Shown here: positions 33,315 through 41,523 of the stretch, piece after piece
Position numbering within the stretch: position 1 is the first letter of the stretch
Layout: each line of letters opens with the position of its first letter
Assembly: GCF_018323985.1 (NCBI RefSeq)
Contig: NZ_AP024590.1
Location: 868,001 to 932,000, forward strand
Length of the DNA stretch: 64,000 nt
Source: Enterobacter kobei
Lineage (GTDB): Bacteria; Pseudomonadota; Gammaproteobacteria; Enterobacterales; Enterobacteriaceae
Direction: 5' to 3'
Position numbers and translations under genes: made by a program
Notes under the pieces: generated by a model
What the model saw: only the letters and a program-made list of their open reading frames with translations
The model's database searches: none
What the model was told of the DNA's origin: nothing

Positions 33315-34642
33315 GGCGTAGCTCCTGCTGAAGAAGGGGATCGGGATGCGTCATTAAGGCAGGCCAGACAAAGCATCTGACCGTGGGCGATATACGCCAG
33401 GCTTTCGAGGACCACCGCGTTGGTATCGGCGTCAATCACGGCGTTAACGCTGCTGTTCAGGTTCAGCCCGCGCTGCCAGCCTTTTCCCGGTACCTGTAGC
33501 GGCTGCACTTGCTGGCGCAGCGCCTCGCTCCAGCTGTTGCGGAACAGGGCGTACCAGGCAAAGGCGGAGCGGGTGGAGGTGATGGCCGTTTGCTCCGGCG
33601 TGGCATCGCCCAACGCGCTGTTCTGCAACGGCTGGCGATCCGGCAGATCGTTTACGAAGTCCGGCGCAGGCTCGGCATAATCAGTGCTTATTGGGGGTTT
33701 GCGCACCCGCAGGCTGTTGCGACGCTGCTGGATCTGCATGATGCGCCAGGCGACTTCCGCGCTTTGCGCATCGAATCCCAGCTCAAGTCCGGTTAACAGA
33801 TAAGGCAGGCTGATGAGTGACGGCTGTTTCCCCCACGGGGTGCGCAAGCCTTCGTCCGGTACCATCACGCCGTCGATGTCGATCATCTGCTGTCCTTCCG
33901 GCGGATTGGTCACCGCCAGCCCGGCGGCGCTGTCGATCAGCCGCAGCGTATGGCTGGCGTACAGCCGATAGCCGAAACTGTCGCGCGGCTCATCGGTGGT
34001 CAGCGCCCAGTGATGCAGCGGCGCGGCGGCCTGCGTGGCGGCACTGGAGTCAACCAGCGCCCCCGTCTGCCACTGATTAAAAAGATCGCGAATGGCGGCG
34101 GCGTGCTGGGGATAGCGCCACAGCATGGTCTGCAACGCGTTCAGCAGGCGGCCCATACCGATGGCGGAGGAGTCGGGTTTGCCAAGTATTTGCAGCGTGT
34201 CTGCGTGGTAATAGGCGGCGGGCATGCCCTGCGGATTGAGCGGCAACTGGCCCAGCGTGAACAGGGCGGCGGTGGTGCGCTCATCAAATTCAGCGATGGT
34301 CAGGATATTAAGTTGTCTGGCAGCTATCAGCGCAAACAGATAGCTGCCGGTGCTCCACAGGCTGAACCAGGGTTCGCCGTCGTGGGCATTCGCCAGACCA
34401 TTAGGCTGGGTGTTATTGACGTAATATTGCCAGGCTACCCGCGCCCAGATAGCTTCATCAAAGGTCAGCTCGCGGGAGGCAGGCAGCGGCGGAAAATCCT
34501 TGCTGAGACTCAGCCCGCCGCTGCTTTCAACGCGCGAGGGCATCTGGTGTTCCACCCACACCACAATGGCGAACCCGAGCAGAAAACCGAGCAGAATGGT
34601 GAGATAGCTGCGGGCAGAAAGCAGTGCGTCACGTGTTCTCAT
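33311..34642 (-). CDS. DUF3131 protein, membrane-anchored (first paralogue)
   Basis: 443 residues. N-terminal membrane anchor at about 14-31, then periplasmic DUF3131 domain with AWQYYVNNTQPNGLANAHDG and ALIAARQLNIL. It is the most divergent of the three: the QPxTGLVN motif is reduced to QPNGLAN. Its ATG shares a base with the stop of the glycosyltransferase gene (TAATG), so translation is probably coupled. Confidence 0.85.
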   Translation of the reverse strand: MRTRDALLSARSYLTILLGFLLGFAIVVWVEHQMPSRVESSGGLSLSKDFPPLPASRELTFDEAIWARVAWQYYVNNTQPNGLANAHDGEPWFSLWSTGSYLFALIAARQLNILTIAEFDERTTAALFTLGQLPLNPQGMPAAYYHADTLQILGKPDSSAIGMGRLLNALQTMLWRYPQHAAAIRDLFNQWQTGALVDSSAATQAAAPLHHWALTTDEPRDSFGYRLYASHTLRLIDSAAGLAVTNPPEGQQMIDIDGVMVPDEGLRTPWGKQPSLISLPYLLTGLELGFDAQSAEVAWRIMQIQQRRNSLRVRKPPISTDYAEPAPDFVNDLPDRQPLQNSALGDATPEQTAITSTRSAFAWYALFRNSWSEALRQQVQPLQVPGKGWQRGLNLNSSVNAVIDADTNAVVLESLAYIAHGQMLCLACLNDASRSPSSAGATP

Positions 34643-36456
34643 TAGCGTGCTTCCTCTTCTTCAGCAGGCGTCCATACGGCGGCGAGGATCAGCGGCAGCA
34701 TTGCGGCAATATTCACGGCTCCCCAGAAAATATTGATCACGTAGCCGGAGGGATCGTCCACCTGTCCCCGCGCCACCTGAATACCGCCCCAGATCAGCCC
34801 CGCAAGGGTTAACACCACAATGGCGATCTGCGGCTTCACCAGATACAGGAAGCGGCCCGTCTGCCGCTCTTTCGGCGTTACGTGAAACTTGATCTGCTCG
34901 CCGCGTAGCACGGTATTGAGCGCCCGCAGGTTCATGGAAAAGAAGGAGAGGTAAGAGGCGCGGCCATCCCAGGCGGAAATCCCCCAGGTGCCGAACATAA
35001 ACGCCAGCTCCGAGAAAATAAAAAACGGCAAAAAGTGCAGATAAAACGGCGTTGACCACGCCGAGACCGGTGGAATACCGGTGAACAGATAGATAATCGG
35101 CGAAATGAGGAAAATGGTGTTCCACACGCAGGCCATGTAAGACCAGAAGGTGGTGGCGTACATCAGCGTCTGCGGCAACGACAGCTTAAAGCGGCGGCGA
35201 CTGAAAATGTTGTCGTGAAACAGAATATCCAGCGAACCGGCGGCGTATTTAAAGCGCTGGATCATCCACGTCAGCATGTCCTGCGGCGAGAGCATTTTGG
35301 ATTCGATACGCGGGTGCATCACCGAGCGCCAGGTGCGCGCTGCGTCGCCGTGCAGCAGGATGGAGGTATAAATATCTTCCGAGACGTGAAATTTATAGGG
35401 AGTGAGTTCGGTATCAAAGGCGACGTGCGGGCGCATGGCGTCCTGTAAGGCTTCGCGCGTCAAGGGATCGCGAATGTCGCGGGTGTGACGTGAAATCTCC
35501 TCTTCAACAGTCCACACGTAACTGCGTAACGCCGCCTGCATCACCGCTTCGCGACGATGTATGGACGCCGCACCGCAACAGAACGCCGCGTTAGCCCAGT
35601 TACGCCGCCGCAGGATCACGTCATAAAACATGCGTGGATCGTTGAAAAAGGGATCGCGGCCAATGGTAATCGGACCAACGATTTTTTGCGCCAGCCAGCC
35701 GAGGCCATACCCCGCTTTACCCGTTTTACGCCCCAGCCAGCGGGCCAGATTTTCCCCTTCCGGCAGATCGTAGAACCATTGCGGCGTCTGTACCCAGGCG
35801 ACATCCGGATCGCGAAAATAGCCCAGCGTATGGCTAAGCAGCGTCGGGAAGACCCGCGTGTCCGCATCGCAGATGACAATAAAATCGCCATCGGTTTGCT
35901 CAAGGCCGTTACGCAAATTACCGGCTTTGTAGCCGATATTCGTCTGCCGGGTGATGTAATTGACGCCTTCCTCGTCGCAGACGGCTTTCATTTCCGGGCG
36001 TCGGCCATCGTCAAGCACATACACCTGATAATCCAGCGGGAAGGGGTAGTGCATTTTCATCGCATCGCGGATCGACAGGCGAACCAGTTCGACATCTTCG
36101 GAGTAAGTGGCGATAAAAAGATCCACTTTTACGGGCCGTGGCTCCACCGACTCGTCACTCAGCAGGCAGTCGTTGATCTCCGCGGGCGGCGGGTTTTGCG
36201 GCGGATCCTCTTCTTTCCAGATGTTGATGGTAAATAAGATCGTGCCGATCCATGCCAGGGTTTCAGCCAGCACCAGCGGAATGGCATACCATAGCGCATC
36301 CGTATTCAGGGAAGCGGTCCAGCGCCAGTAAATATAATTCCCGCCAAGAATAAGCGCTGCTACCGCTAAAACTTGCCAGGTGAACATCACCCAACGAGGT
36401 GTTTTGAGCGGTTCAGGCGGCCTGCGATTTTCAAAACGGGAAAAGTAAAAATCCAT
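34642..36456 (-). CDS. Processive GT2 glycosyltransferase, cellulose-synthase-like
   Basis: 604 residues. Membrane helices at about 25-45 and 53-77, a cytoplasmic GT-A domain at about 105-415, then four helices (about 434-460, 470-490, 543-560, 573-597). Catalytic motifs: VLDDG 147-151, CDADT 196-200 and SED 359-361. The terminal QxxRW is replaced by QRFKY (400-404). FHVTPKERQ (524-532) is the gating-loop-like segment of BcsA relatives, but the chain ends before any PilZ domain, so c-di-GMP binding is not expected in this protein. First gene of the seven-gene minus operon. Probably polymerises and translocates a beta-linked glycan; sugar unknown. Confidence 0.93.
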   Translation of the reverse strand: MDFYFSRFENRRPPEPLKTPRWVMFTWQVLAVAALILGGNYIYWRWTASLNTDALWYAIPLVLAETLAWIGTILFTINIWKEEDPPQNPPPAEINDCLLSDESVEPRPVKVDLFIATYSEDVELVRLSIRDAMKMHYPFPLDYQVYVLDDGRRPEMKAVCDEEGVNYITRQTNIGYKAGNLRNGLEQTDGDFIVICDADTRVFPTLLSHTLGYFRDPDVAWVQTPQWFYDLPEGENLARWLGRKTGKAGYGLGWLAQKIVGPITIGRDPFFNDPRMFYDVILRRRNWANAAFCCGAASIHRREAVMQAALRSYVWTVEEEISRHTRDIRDPLTREALQDAMRPHVAFDTELTPYKFHVSEDIYTSILLHGDAARTWRSVMHPRIESKMLSPQDMLTWMIQRFKYAAGSLDILFHDNIFSRRRFKLSLPQTLMYATTFWSYMACVWNTIFLISPIIYLFTGIPPVSAWSTPFYLHFLPFFIFSELAFMFGTWGISAWDGRASYLSFFSMNLRALNTVLRGEQIKFHVTPKERQTGRFLYLVKPQIAIVVLTLAGLIWGGIQVARGQVDDPSGYVINIFWGAVNIAAMLPLILAAVWTPAEEEEAR

Positions 36457-36738
36457 AGTAGTGGATATCCTGCTTCCGTGATGATGCTGAATTATAAATG
36501 CATTACAGGCACCAGCCTGCCCGGGGAAATAACGCTAAAACAAAAGAAAAGTTAACTAAGTGTAGAAGCCTGGAAAAAAGTGTCCAGCAGCTTAAATTGC
36601 TATAATTTAGCCTGGCTTAACTTAATATCATTGCTGCTAAATAAACTGTGGTTGCATGTGAATAATTGCCAGAACTGTTTATTTAAGCTAAATAAATAAT
36701 TTGAAACATTTTTTTGGGCCTCCGTGCAAGGTAACTCT
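36457..36738. promoter_or_regulatory. Divergent promoter region of the polysaccharide locus
   Basis: 282-bp AT-rich region between the two operons. On the plus strand TGCTATAAT (36598-36606) is an extended -10 and lies in the inverted repeat TAAATT-GCTAT-AATTTA (36593-36609). A second inverted repeat TTATTTA-AGC-TAAATAA spans 36679-36695, and GCTAAATAAA occurs twice (36636-36645 and 36687-36696). On the minus strand TATAAT lies at 36491-36496, about 30 bp before the GT2 start. The repeats look like operator DNA; the regulator is unknown. Confidence 0.5.
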
Positions 36739-37956
36739 ATGAGCCAGATCGCGCCAGCGTTGCCAGAAAAAGAAAGTGAAAAATCAGTGTCATGGCGCTA
36801 CTCCATCGCGGGAAGTCGCGATCTGCGCATCGACCTGATGCGCGGCATTGCGCTGGTGATGATGGTGGTGGCACATACCGAATTGCTGTCGGTCTTTAAT
36901 ATATTCACCTGGGAGCGTTTTGGGTTAACGACCGGTGCAGAAGGCTTTGTTATTCTTTCAGGATTTATGCTCGGGATGCTAAACCGCGCACGTCTGCAAA
37001 AAGTGGTTTTGCTGACGGTTTCATGGGGACTTTATCTGCGTGCATGGAAAATATATCGCGTTAATATCATCATAATAGTTTCCTTTCTGTTGCTGGGGTA
37101 TTTGCCGTGGATTAATGTTTTTGAAGTGACCCATTTTACCGACCGCTTTTCCGGCACCACCTGGTCGCTATATCCGGTCACACCACAAATAAAAGAGACA
37201 TGGTTTAATATCATTCTCTATCTGCAGATAGGCCCGCACCAGACGCAAATTCTGGGGCTGTATATTTTTCTGCTGCTGTTAAGCCCGCTGTTTTTAGGGA
37301 TGCTGAGCAAAGGCCACGTTTACGGGTTATTAAGTCTGTCGCTGCTGGTGTATGGCTGCTGGCAGCGCTGGCCGGTGCGCGTCACCCCTTCAGAGTTTGA
37401 GTTCGCGTTTCCGCTGCTGGCCTGGCAGTTTATCTTTGTGCTGGGGATGTGCAGCGGCTGGTACAAAGAGGAGTTGCTCTCGTTTGCCCGCACACCCTCT
37501 GGCCATGTTGTGGTGATCGCCATGGTAGTGATCGCCCTTATTCTCGGTTTCGTCGCCCAGAATCACACCAACCCCTTTATGCCGCCGTCGCTGTTGATGC
37601 ATGTAATACCGCCCGCCGATTTCAACGCTTTTTACCATACCTGGGCGGCGAAAAATGGCCTCGGGCCGGTGCGGGTGCTGAACGATATTTGCCTGATGGT
37701 GACGGTCTATCTGCTGCTGACCTGGTGCTGGCTGCCGATCTATCGCGTGGCGGGGTGGTTTTTGATCCCGCTCGGGCAGCGCTCGCTTTACACCTTTATT
37801 TTACACGTCTACGTCGTGCTGGCGGTGAGTCAGTTTGTGACCTTCGATTTGTGGCGACAGGCCTGGCTGGAAAATACCGTCATTCATGCGGCTGCGCTGG
37901 GCGTGTTATGGCTGATGGCGAAATATAACGTCGCCGCTCGCTGGATACCTAACTAA
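36739..37956 (+). CDS. OpgC-like membrane acyltransferase
   Basis: 405 residues from the ATG at 36739 (preceded by AAGG); a GTG at 36724 would add five residues. About ten membrane helices. The N-terminal DLRIDLMRGIALVMMVVAHTE, with its R...H pair, matches the OpgC/acyltransferase-3-like family that adds succinyl groups to osmoregulated periplasmic glucans. opgGH is not adjacent; the position beside a GT2 operon suggests O-acylation of that polymer. First gene of the plus operon. Acyl donor and acceptor are inferred. Confidence 0.82.
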   Translation: MSQIAPALPEKESEKSVSWRYSIAGSRDLRIDLMRGIALVMMVVAHTELLSVFNIFTWERFGLTTGAEGFVILSGFMLGMLNRARLQKVVLLTVSWGLYLRAWKIYRVNIIIIVSFLLLGYLPWINVFEVTHFTDRFSGTTWSLYPVTPQIKETWFNIILYLQIGPHQTQILGLYIFLLLLSPLFLGMLSKGHVYGLLSLSLLVYGCWQRWPVRVTPSEFEFAFPLLAWQFIFVLGMCSGWYKEELLSFARTPSGHVVVIAMVVIALILGFVAQNHTNPFMPPSLLMHVIPPADFNAFYHTWAAKNGLGPVRVLNDICLMVTVYLLLTWCWLPIYRVAGWFLIPLGQRSLYTFILHVYVVLAVSQFVTFDLWRQAWLENTVIHAAALGVLWLMAKYNVAARWIPN

Positions 37957-37967
37957 GGAAAGGCAGT

Positions 37968-38867
37968 ATGCGTGAGAAATATTTACTGGCCTGCGCGCTG
38001 TTAACGGCTGGCTGCGCCACAGCCGCGACGCAACCAGCCGATAAAGAAACCTTACGGGATGAGGCAGGTGAGCCGGTGCAGGTGGGGGTGTTCACCAGCC
38101 GCTGGGGACGCCTGTTTTCCGGTAATAATGACAAATTTTCCGGGGCGCTCAGCTTTAGCTCGGGCCTGAAAGAGCAATGGATCTCTATTCCGAACAGCTC
38201 TGCCACGGCAGACGAAAAAAAGAAAATCAATCAGACGCTGAATCTGAGCCTGCAATATTCCCCCTACAGCTACTGGTTTGCCAATATCACCTCCCGCCTG
38301 CCGGTGAGGGACACCAGCCGCTACACGGCGGATTATCGCTACAGTTTTGGCTATGACGACTGGCACGCCAATACCGTAAGCCTGGTCTACAGCAACTATG
38401 GCGATAACCATTTCTGGACATCCGGCAGCCGACGCAATACCTATTTCGAACAGGGCGCGGTGACGCTGGCCTATAAGTTCTCGTTGCCAAAACCGCTGGA
38501 AAACGCACTGGTGATCAACAAAGGCGACACGATCATTTGCCAGGCCGGTTACAGCTGGGTGCCGCGCTATTACGATTTGAGTAACAACGATATTCGTAAA
38601 AACAAAAACGTCATGCTCGGCGGCTGCGGTTATACCTTCAAGCAGCACTTTTTCGTGCGCGCCACCGCGTTCTGGTATCCCGACCGCAGCCAGCAGCAGC
38701 CGTGGAACGGCGATTACAGTTACAGCTTCGGCTACGCGGGCTACACGCCAGGCTCTTTTTCCGTTCAGTACGCCAACTTTTCTGGTACGCGTTATCCCGG
38801 TCATCAGACCGGTAATGCGAAATTTCGTGAAGGCACGGTCAGCCTTACCTGGTTCTTACCGCTATAA
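37968..38867 (+). CDS. Predicted outer-membrane beta-barrel lipoprotein
   Basis: 299 residues. N-terminal lipobox LTAGC within 16 residues of the start. The rest has alternating aromatic strands and two similar blocks (YSFGYDDWHANTVSLVYSNY and YSFGYAGYTPGSFSVQYANF), and ends in WFLPL, consistent with a small barrel. It recalls the YaiO-type barrels found beside GT2 genes (yaiP-yaiO, nfrAB), but I cannot confirm the family. No TPR scaffold like BcsC is present. Likely export channel or surface anchor. Starts 11 bp after the acyltransferase. Confidence 0.65.
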   Translation: MREKYLLACALLTAGCATAATQPADKETLRDEAGEPVQVGVFTSRWGRLFSGNNDKFSGALSFSSGLKEQWISIPNSSATADEKKKINQTLNLSLQYSPYSYWFANITSRLPVRDTSRYTADYRYSFGYDDWHANTVSLVYSNYGDNHFWTSGSRRNTYFEQGAVTLAYKFSLPKPLENALVINKGDTIICQAGYSWVPRYYDLSNNDIRKNKNVMLGGCGYTFKQHFFVRATAFWYPDRSQQQPWNGDYSYSFGYAGYTPGSFSVQYANFSGTRYPGHQTGNAKFREGTVSLTWFLPL

Positions 38868-38875
38868 GGAACACC

Positions 38876-40081
38876 ATGTCGGCACAACACGTTCTGGTTG
38901 TTGAAGATTCGCCGGTTTACCGTCGCCTGCTGGTGCGGATGCTGGCCCAGTGGGGTTATATCGTCAGCGAGGCGGAAAACGGCATCGCGGCATTGCAGAT
39001 CCTGGAAAGCCAGCTGGTGAGCATGGTGATCAGCGACTGGGAGATGCCGGAGATGGACGGCCTGACGCTGTGCCGGGAGATCCGCAGTCGTCAGTTTGGC
39101 CACTATACCTATCTGATCCTGTTAACCGCCCGGGAGAACAGCGGCGATCTGACGCTCGGCTTTGACGCCGGGGCCGATGATTTTCTCAGTAAGCCTGTAG
39201 AGCAGGCCGAGCTGCGGGCGCGATTGCATGCTGGCGCGCGCATACTGATGCTGGAAGCCACGCTCGCCGCGCACAATACCCGCCTGAGCGAAGCGCTGAG
39301 ACAGATTGAGCTGGATCTTGAAGCGGCGGCGCGCATTCAGCATTCGGTACTGCCGTCGCATCAACTGCGCTACCGGGATTTCTTCAGCGACTGGCTTTTC
39401 CTGCCCTCGGCCTGGGTGTCCGGCGATATTTTCAACGTCTTTCCGCTGGATAACCATCTGGGGTTTTACTGCGTGGACGTGTCGGGGCACGGCGTTGGCG
39501 CGGCGATGATGTCGCTTGCCGTGGCCCGTCAGTTTCTGCATGGACGGGCTGTGGAGCGTTTTTTATTTGCTGATAACGGGGAAGTGGCGTCACCGGCTGA
39601 CGTAGTGCAGATCCTTAACAGCCGCTTTTGCAGCGACGAGGCGGAGATCATGAGCTATTTCACCATGATCTACGGCGTAATCGACCTCGACAGCGGGGAA
39701 GGGCGACTGTGCCAGGCTGGGCACCCTACGCCCTTTATCGTCACCCCGACCGGTGAAACACGCGCGGTAGGCAGCGGCGGCGCGCCGGTGGGATTAATGC
39801 CCGAACTCAGCTGGGAGGACGTGACATTTTCACTGGCCCCGGGGGAGCGGCTGTGCCTGTTCAGCGATGGCATTACCGAGTGCGAAGATCCTGCCGGCAA
39901 CCAGTTTGGCTCAGCATCTTTACAGCACTGGCTGCAAACCCACACCACGCTTGCGCTGGACGAACTGCTGACGCAGTTTGGTCAGCATTTGATCCGCTGG
40001 CGCAACGGAGAAGGCGATAACGATCACGCTATGGCCGATGATGTTTCACTGTTGGTGATTGAGCGAAAAGGAGATGAATAA
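38876..40081 (+). CDS. Response regulator fused to SpoIIE-type PP2C phosphatase
   Basis: 401 residues. Receiver at about 4-120 with D54 in VISDWEMPEMDG, E10-D11 and K in LSKPVEQ; a helical linker at about 125-160; PP2C/SpoIIE domain at about 175-395 with metal-binding aspartates in SGDIFNVF, CVDVSGHGVGAAMMS, LFSDGITE and MADDVSLLVI. Phosphorylation of the receiver probably switches phosphatase activity toward the STAS protein encoded next. The stop and next ATG overlap (TAATG). Similar in plan to HsbR of Pseudomonas and SypE of Vibrio fischeri. Confidence 0.93.
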   Translation: MSAQHVLVVEDSPVYRRLLVRMLAQWGYIVSEAENGIAALQILESQLVSMVISDWEMPEMDGLTLCREIRSRQFGHYTYLILLTARENSGDLTLGFDAGADDFLSKPVEQAELRARLHAGARILMLEATLAAHNTRLSEALRQIELDLEAAARIQHSVLPSHQLRYRDFFSDWLFLPSAWVSGDIFNVFPLDNHLGFYCVDVSGHGVGAAMMSLAVARQFLHGRAVERFLFADNGEVASPADVVQILNSRFCSDEAEIMSYFTMIYGVIDLDSGEGRLCQAGHPTPFIVTPTGETRAVGSGGAPVGLMPELSWEDVTFSLAPGERLCLFSDGITECEDPAGNQFGSASLQHWLQTHTTLALDELLTQFGQHLIRWRNGEGDNDHAMADDVSLLVIERKGDE

Positions 40082-40425
40082 TGCATATCGATACTGAACG
40101 ACATCTGAACATGAATATTGTCACCCCGTCTGTTCGTCGCCTGGATGCCTCGGTAGCTGCCGCGTTTAAAGAGGCGATCATGCGGGAAATCGGCGAGGAT
40201 CAGAAGGCGCTGATTATGGATTTCAGCAAAATTGATTTTATCGACAGCAGCGGTCTTGGCACCCTGGTATCGCTGATGAAAATGATGAACGGCAGGGGGG
40301 AAATGGCGCTGTGCAGCATGAACGCCGGGATTCGTAATATGTTCACGCTCACCCGCATGGATCGGATCTTCCGTATCTGCGCCGATCGTGCCGCCGCCGT
40401 TGAGCAACTGAATCATGGCGGATAA
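40081..40425 (+). CDS. STAS-domain anti-sigma-factor-antagonist-like protein
   Basis: 114 residues, a single STAS domain. The phosphorylation site is S56 in FIDSSGLGTL, aligned with SpoIIAA Ser58 and RsbV Ser56. Expected to be phosphorylated by the HATPase protein encoded next and dephosphorylated by the preceding PP2C. No sigma factor gene lies in the locus, so its output may be a protein partner rather than a sigma factor, as with SypA or SiaC. Overlaps the kinase gene by 11 bp. Confidence 0.92.
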   Translation: MHIDTERHLNMNIVTPSVRRLDASVAAAFKEAIMREIGEDQKALIMDFSKIDFIDSSGLGTLVSLMKMMNGRGEMALCSMNAGIRNMFTLTRMDRIFRICADRAAAVEQLNHGG

Positions 40426-40840
40426 AACATGTTTTGCGGCGTCGCTCGGTTCGCTGACACCGCTGGCGGGCTGGCTGGAAAACCGCATGGCCGGGCTACC
40501 GGTTGCACAGGCGTGGCGTTTTTCCCTCGATTTAGCGGCCTGCGAGGTGGCGACCAATATCATCCGGCATGCTCTGCATGAGGACGACAGCCGTTCGTTT
40601 AGCGTGGAATTTACCGCCACCGCCGGGGAGGTCTGCCTGCGCTTTACCGACTGCGGCGATGCGATGCCAAACGGGCTGATCGCGGCAGCACGCGCCGCTG
40701 ATTTCGATGACATGTCGCCGCTGATGGAAAGCGGCAGGGGGCTGAAGCTGATTTTGCTCTGCGTGGATGTCTTTGATTATGTGCGCGAGGCAGATTGTAA
40801 TCTCACGACGCTGGTCAAGCGTGTTAAGGCCCATGAATAA
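40415..40840 (+). CDS. RsbW-like serine kinase / anti-sigma-type ATPase
   Basis: 141 residues, GHKL ATPase fold. N-box E44-x3-N48 (CEVATNIIRH), G1 box D79-x-G81 and G2 box GRGL 107-110. Presumed to phosphorylate S56 of the STAS partner and to bind a further target when released. Third part of a complete partner switch (phosphatase, antagonist, kinase) in one overlapping operon, and the last gene before yjdI. Confidence 0.9.
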   Translation: MADKTCFAASLGSLTPLAGWLENRMAGLPVAQAWRFSLDLAACEVATNIIRHALHEDDSRSFSVEFTATAGEVCLRFTDCGDAMPNGLIAAARAADFDDMSPLMESGRGLKLILLCVDVFDYVREADCNLTTLVKRVKAHE

Positions 40841-40924
40841 TTATGCCTCAGCCTCGTAGTCACCACGCTTACACATCGGTATGCTAGATTCGATCTTATA
40901 AAAACATCACACCGAGCCAATGTC

Positions 40925-41167
40925 ATGGATAAAGCACTTCTGGAAGCGGGCTACCGCCTCTACAGCGGTCAGCAAATAGATGTCTATTTCAATACCGCAC
41001 TCTGTCAGCATGCCGGAAAGTGTGTCCGCGGCAGCGCGGCGCTTTTCGATCTGAAACGCAAACCCTGGATCATGCCGGATGAAGTGGATGCGGCAACGGT
41101 TACACGCATTATCGACACCTGCCCGAGCGGTGCACTACAGTACCGCCAGAAAAAAGAGAGTGAATAA
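40925..41167 (+). CDS. yjdI: Fe-S-binding domain protein YjdI
   Basis: 80 residues of the small YjdI family, annotated as a divergent 4Fe-4S mono-cluster protein. Cysteines in ALCQHAGKCVRGS (about 22-34) and DTCPSGALQY (near 65) fit the ligand pattern. Function unknown; usually paired with yjdJ. Stop and the yjdJ ATG overlap by one base. Confidence 0.9.
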   Translation: MDKALLEAGYRLYSGQQIDVYFNTALCQHAGKCVRGSAALFDLKRKPWIMPDEVDAATVTRIIDTCPSGALQYRQKKESE

Positions 41168-41439
41168 TGGAAATCCTTGAAGGCCATAATAAATTTTATG
41201 TGAATAACGCCGACGGCGAGCAAATCGCGGAAATCGTTTTCGTCCCGACCGGCGAGCATTTAAGCATTATTGAACATACTGATGTCGACCCGAGCCTGAA
41301 AGGTCAGGGCGTCGGCAAACAGCTGGTAGCGCGCGTGGTGGAAAAAATGCGTCAGGAAGAGCGAAAAATTATCCCCCTCTGCCCGTTTGCCAAACATGAA
41401 TTTGATAATACCCGCGAGTATGACGATATTCGTGCCTGA
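41167..41439 (+). CDS. yjdJ: GNAT-type acetyltransferase YjdJ
   Basis: 90 residues, a compact single-domain GNAT of the Yjdj type. The acetyl-CoA loop region is SLKGQGVGKQLV near 44-55; the segment KIIPLCPFAKHEF near 70-82 is characteristic. Substrate unknown. Translationally coupled to yjdI and followed by a strong terminator. Confidence 0.9.
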   Translation: MEILEGHNKFYVNNADGEQIAEIVFVPTGEHLSIIEHTDVDPSLKGQGVGKQLVARVVEKMRQEERKIIPLCPFAKHEFDNTREYDDIRA

Positions 41440-41463
41440 TATATTTCCACGTTAATTCTCTGC

Positions 41464-41499
41464 AAAGGCCATAAGATTATTATCTGATGGCCTTTTCTT
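41464..41499 (+). terminator. Terminator after yjdJ
   Basis: AAAGGCCAT at 41464-41472 pairs with ATGGCCTTT at 41487-41495, with an inner AGAT/ATCT pairing and a T-rich tail (TTTTCTTTTATT). It isolates yjdIJ from the urea operon. Confidence 0.88.
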
Positions 41500-41523
41500 T
41501 TATTCGTTATTCCAATGACCCTC

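Noticed and set aside
34642..36456. Bacterial cellulose operon (bcs)
   Set aside because: No BcsB, BcsC, BcsZ, BcsG or PilZ domain; QxxRW is altered and DUF3131 partners are not part of bcs loci.
36724..37956. Part of an opgGH glucan locus
   Set aside because: OpgC-like but no opgG or opgH nearby; the neighbours are the divergent GT2 operon.
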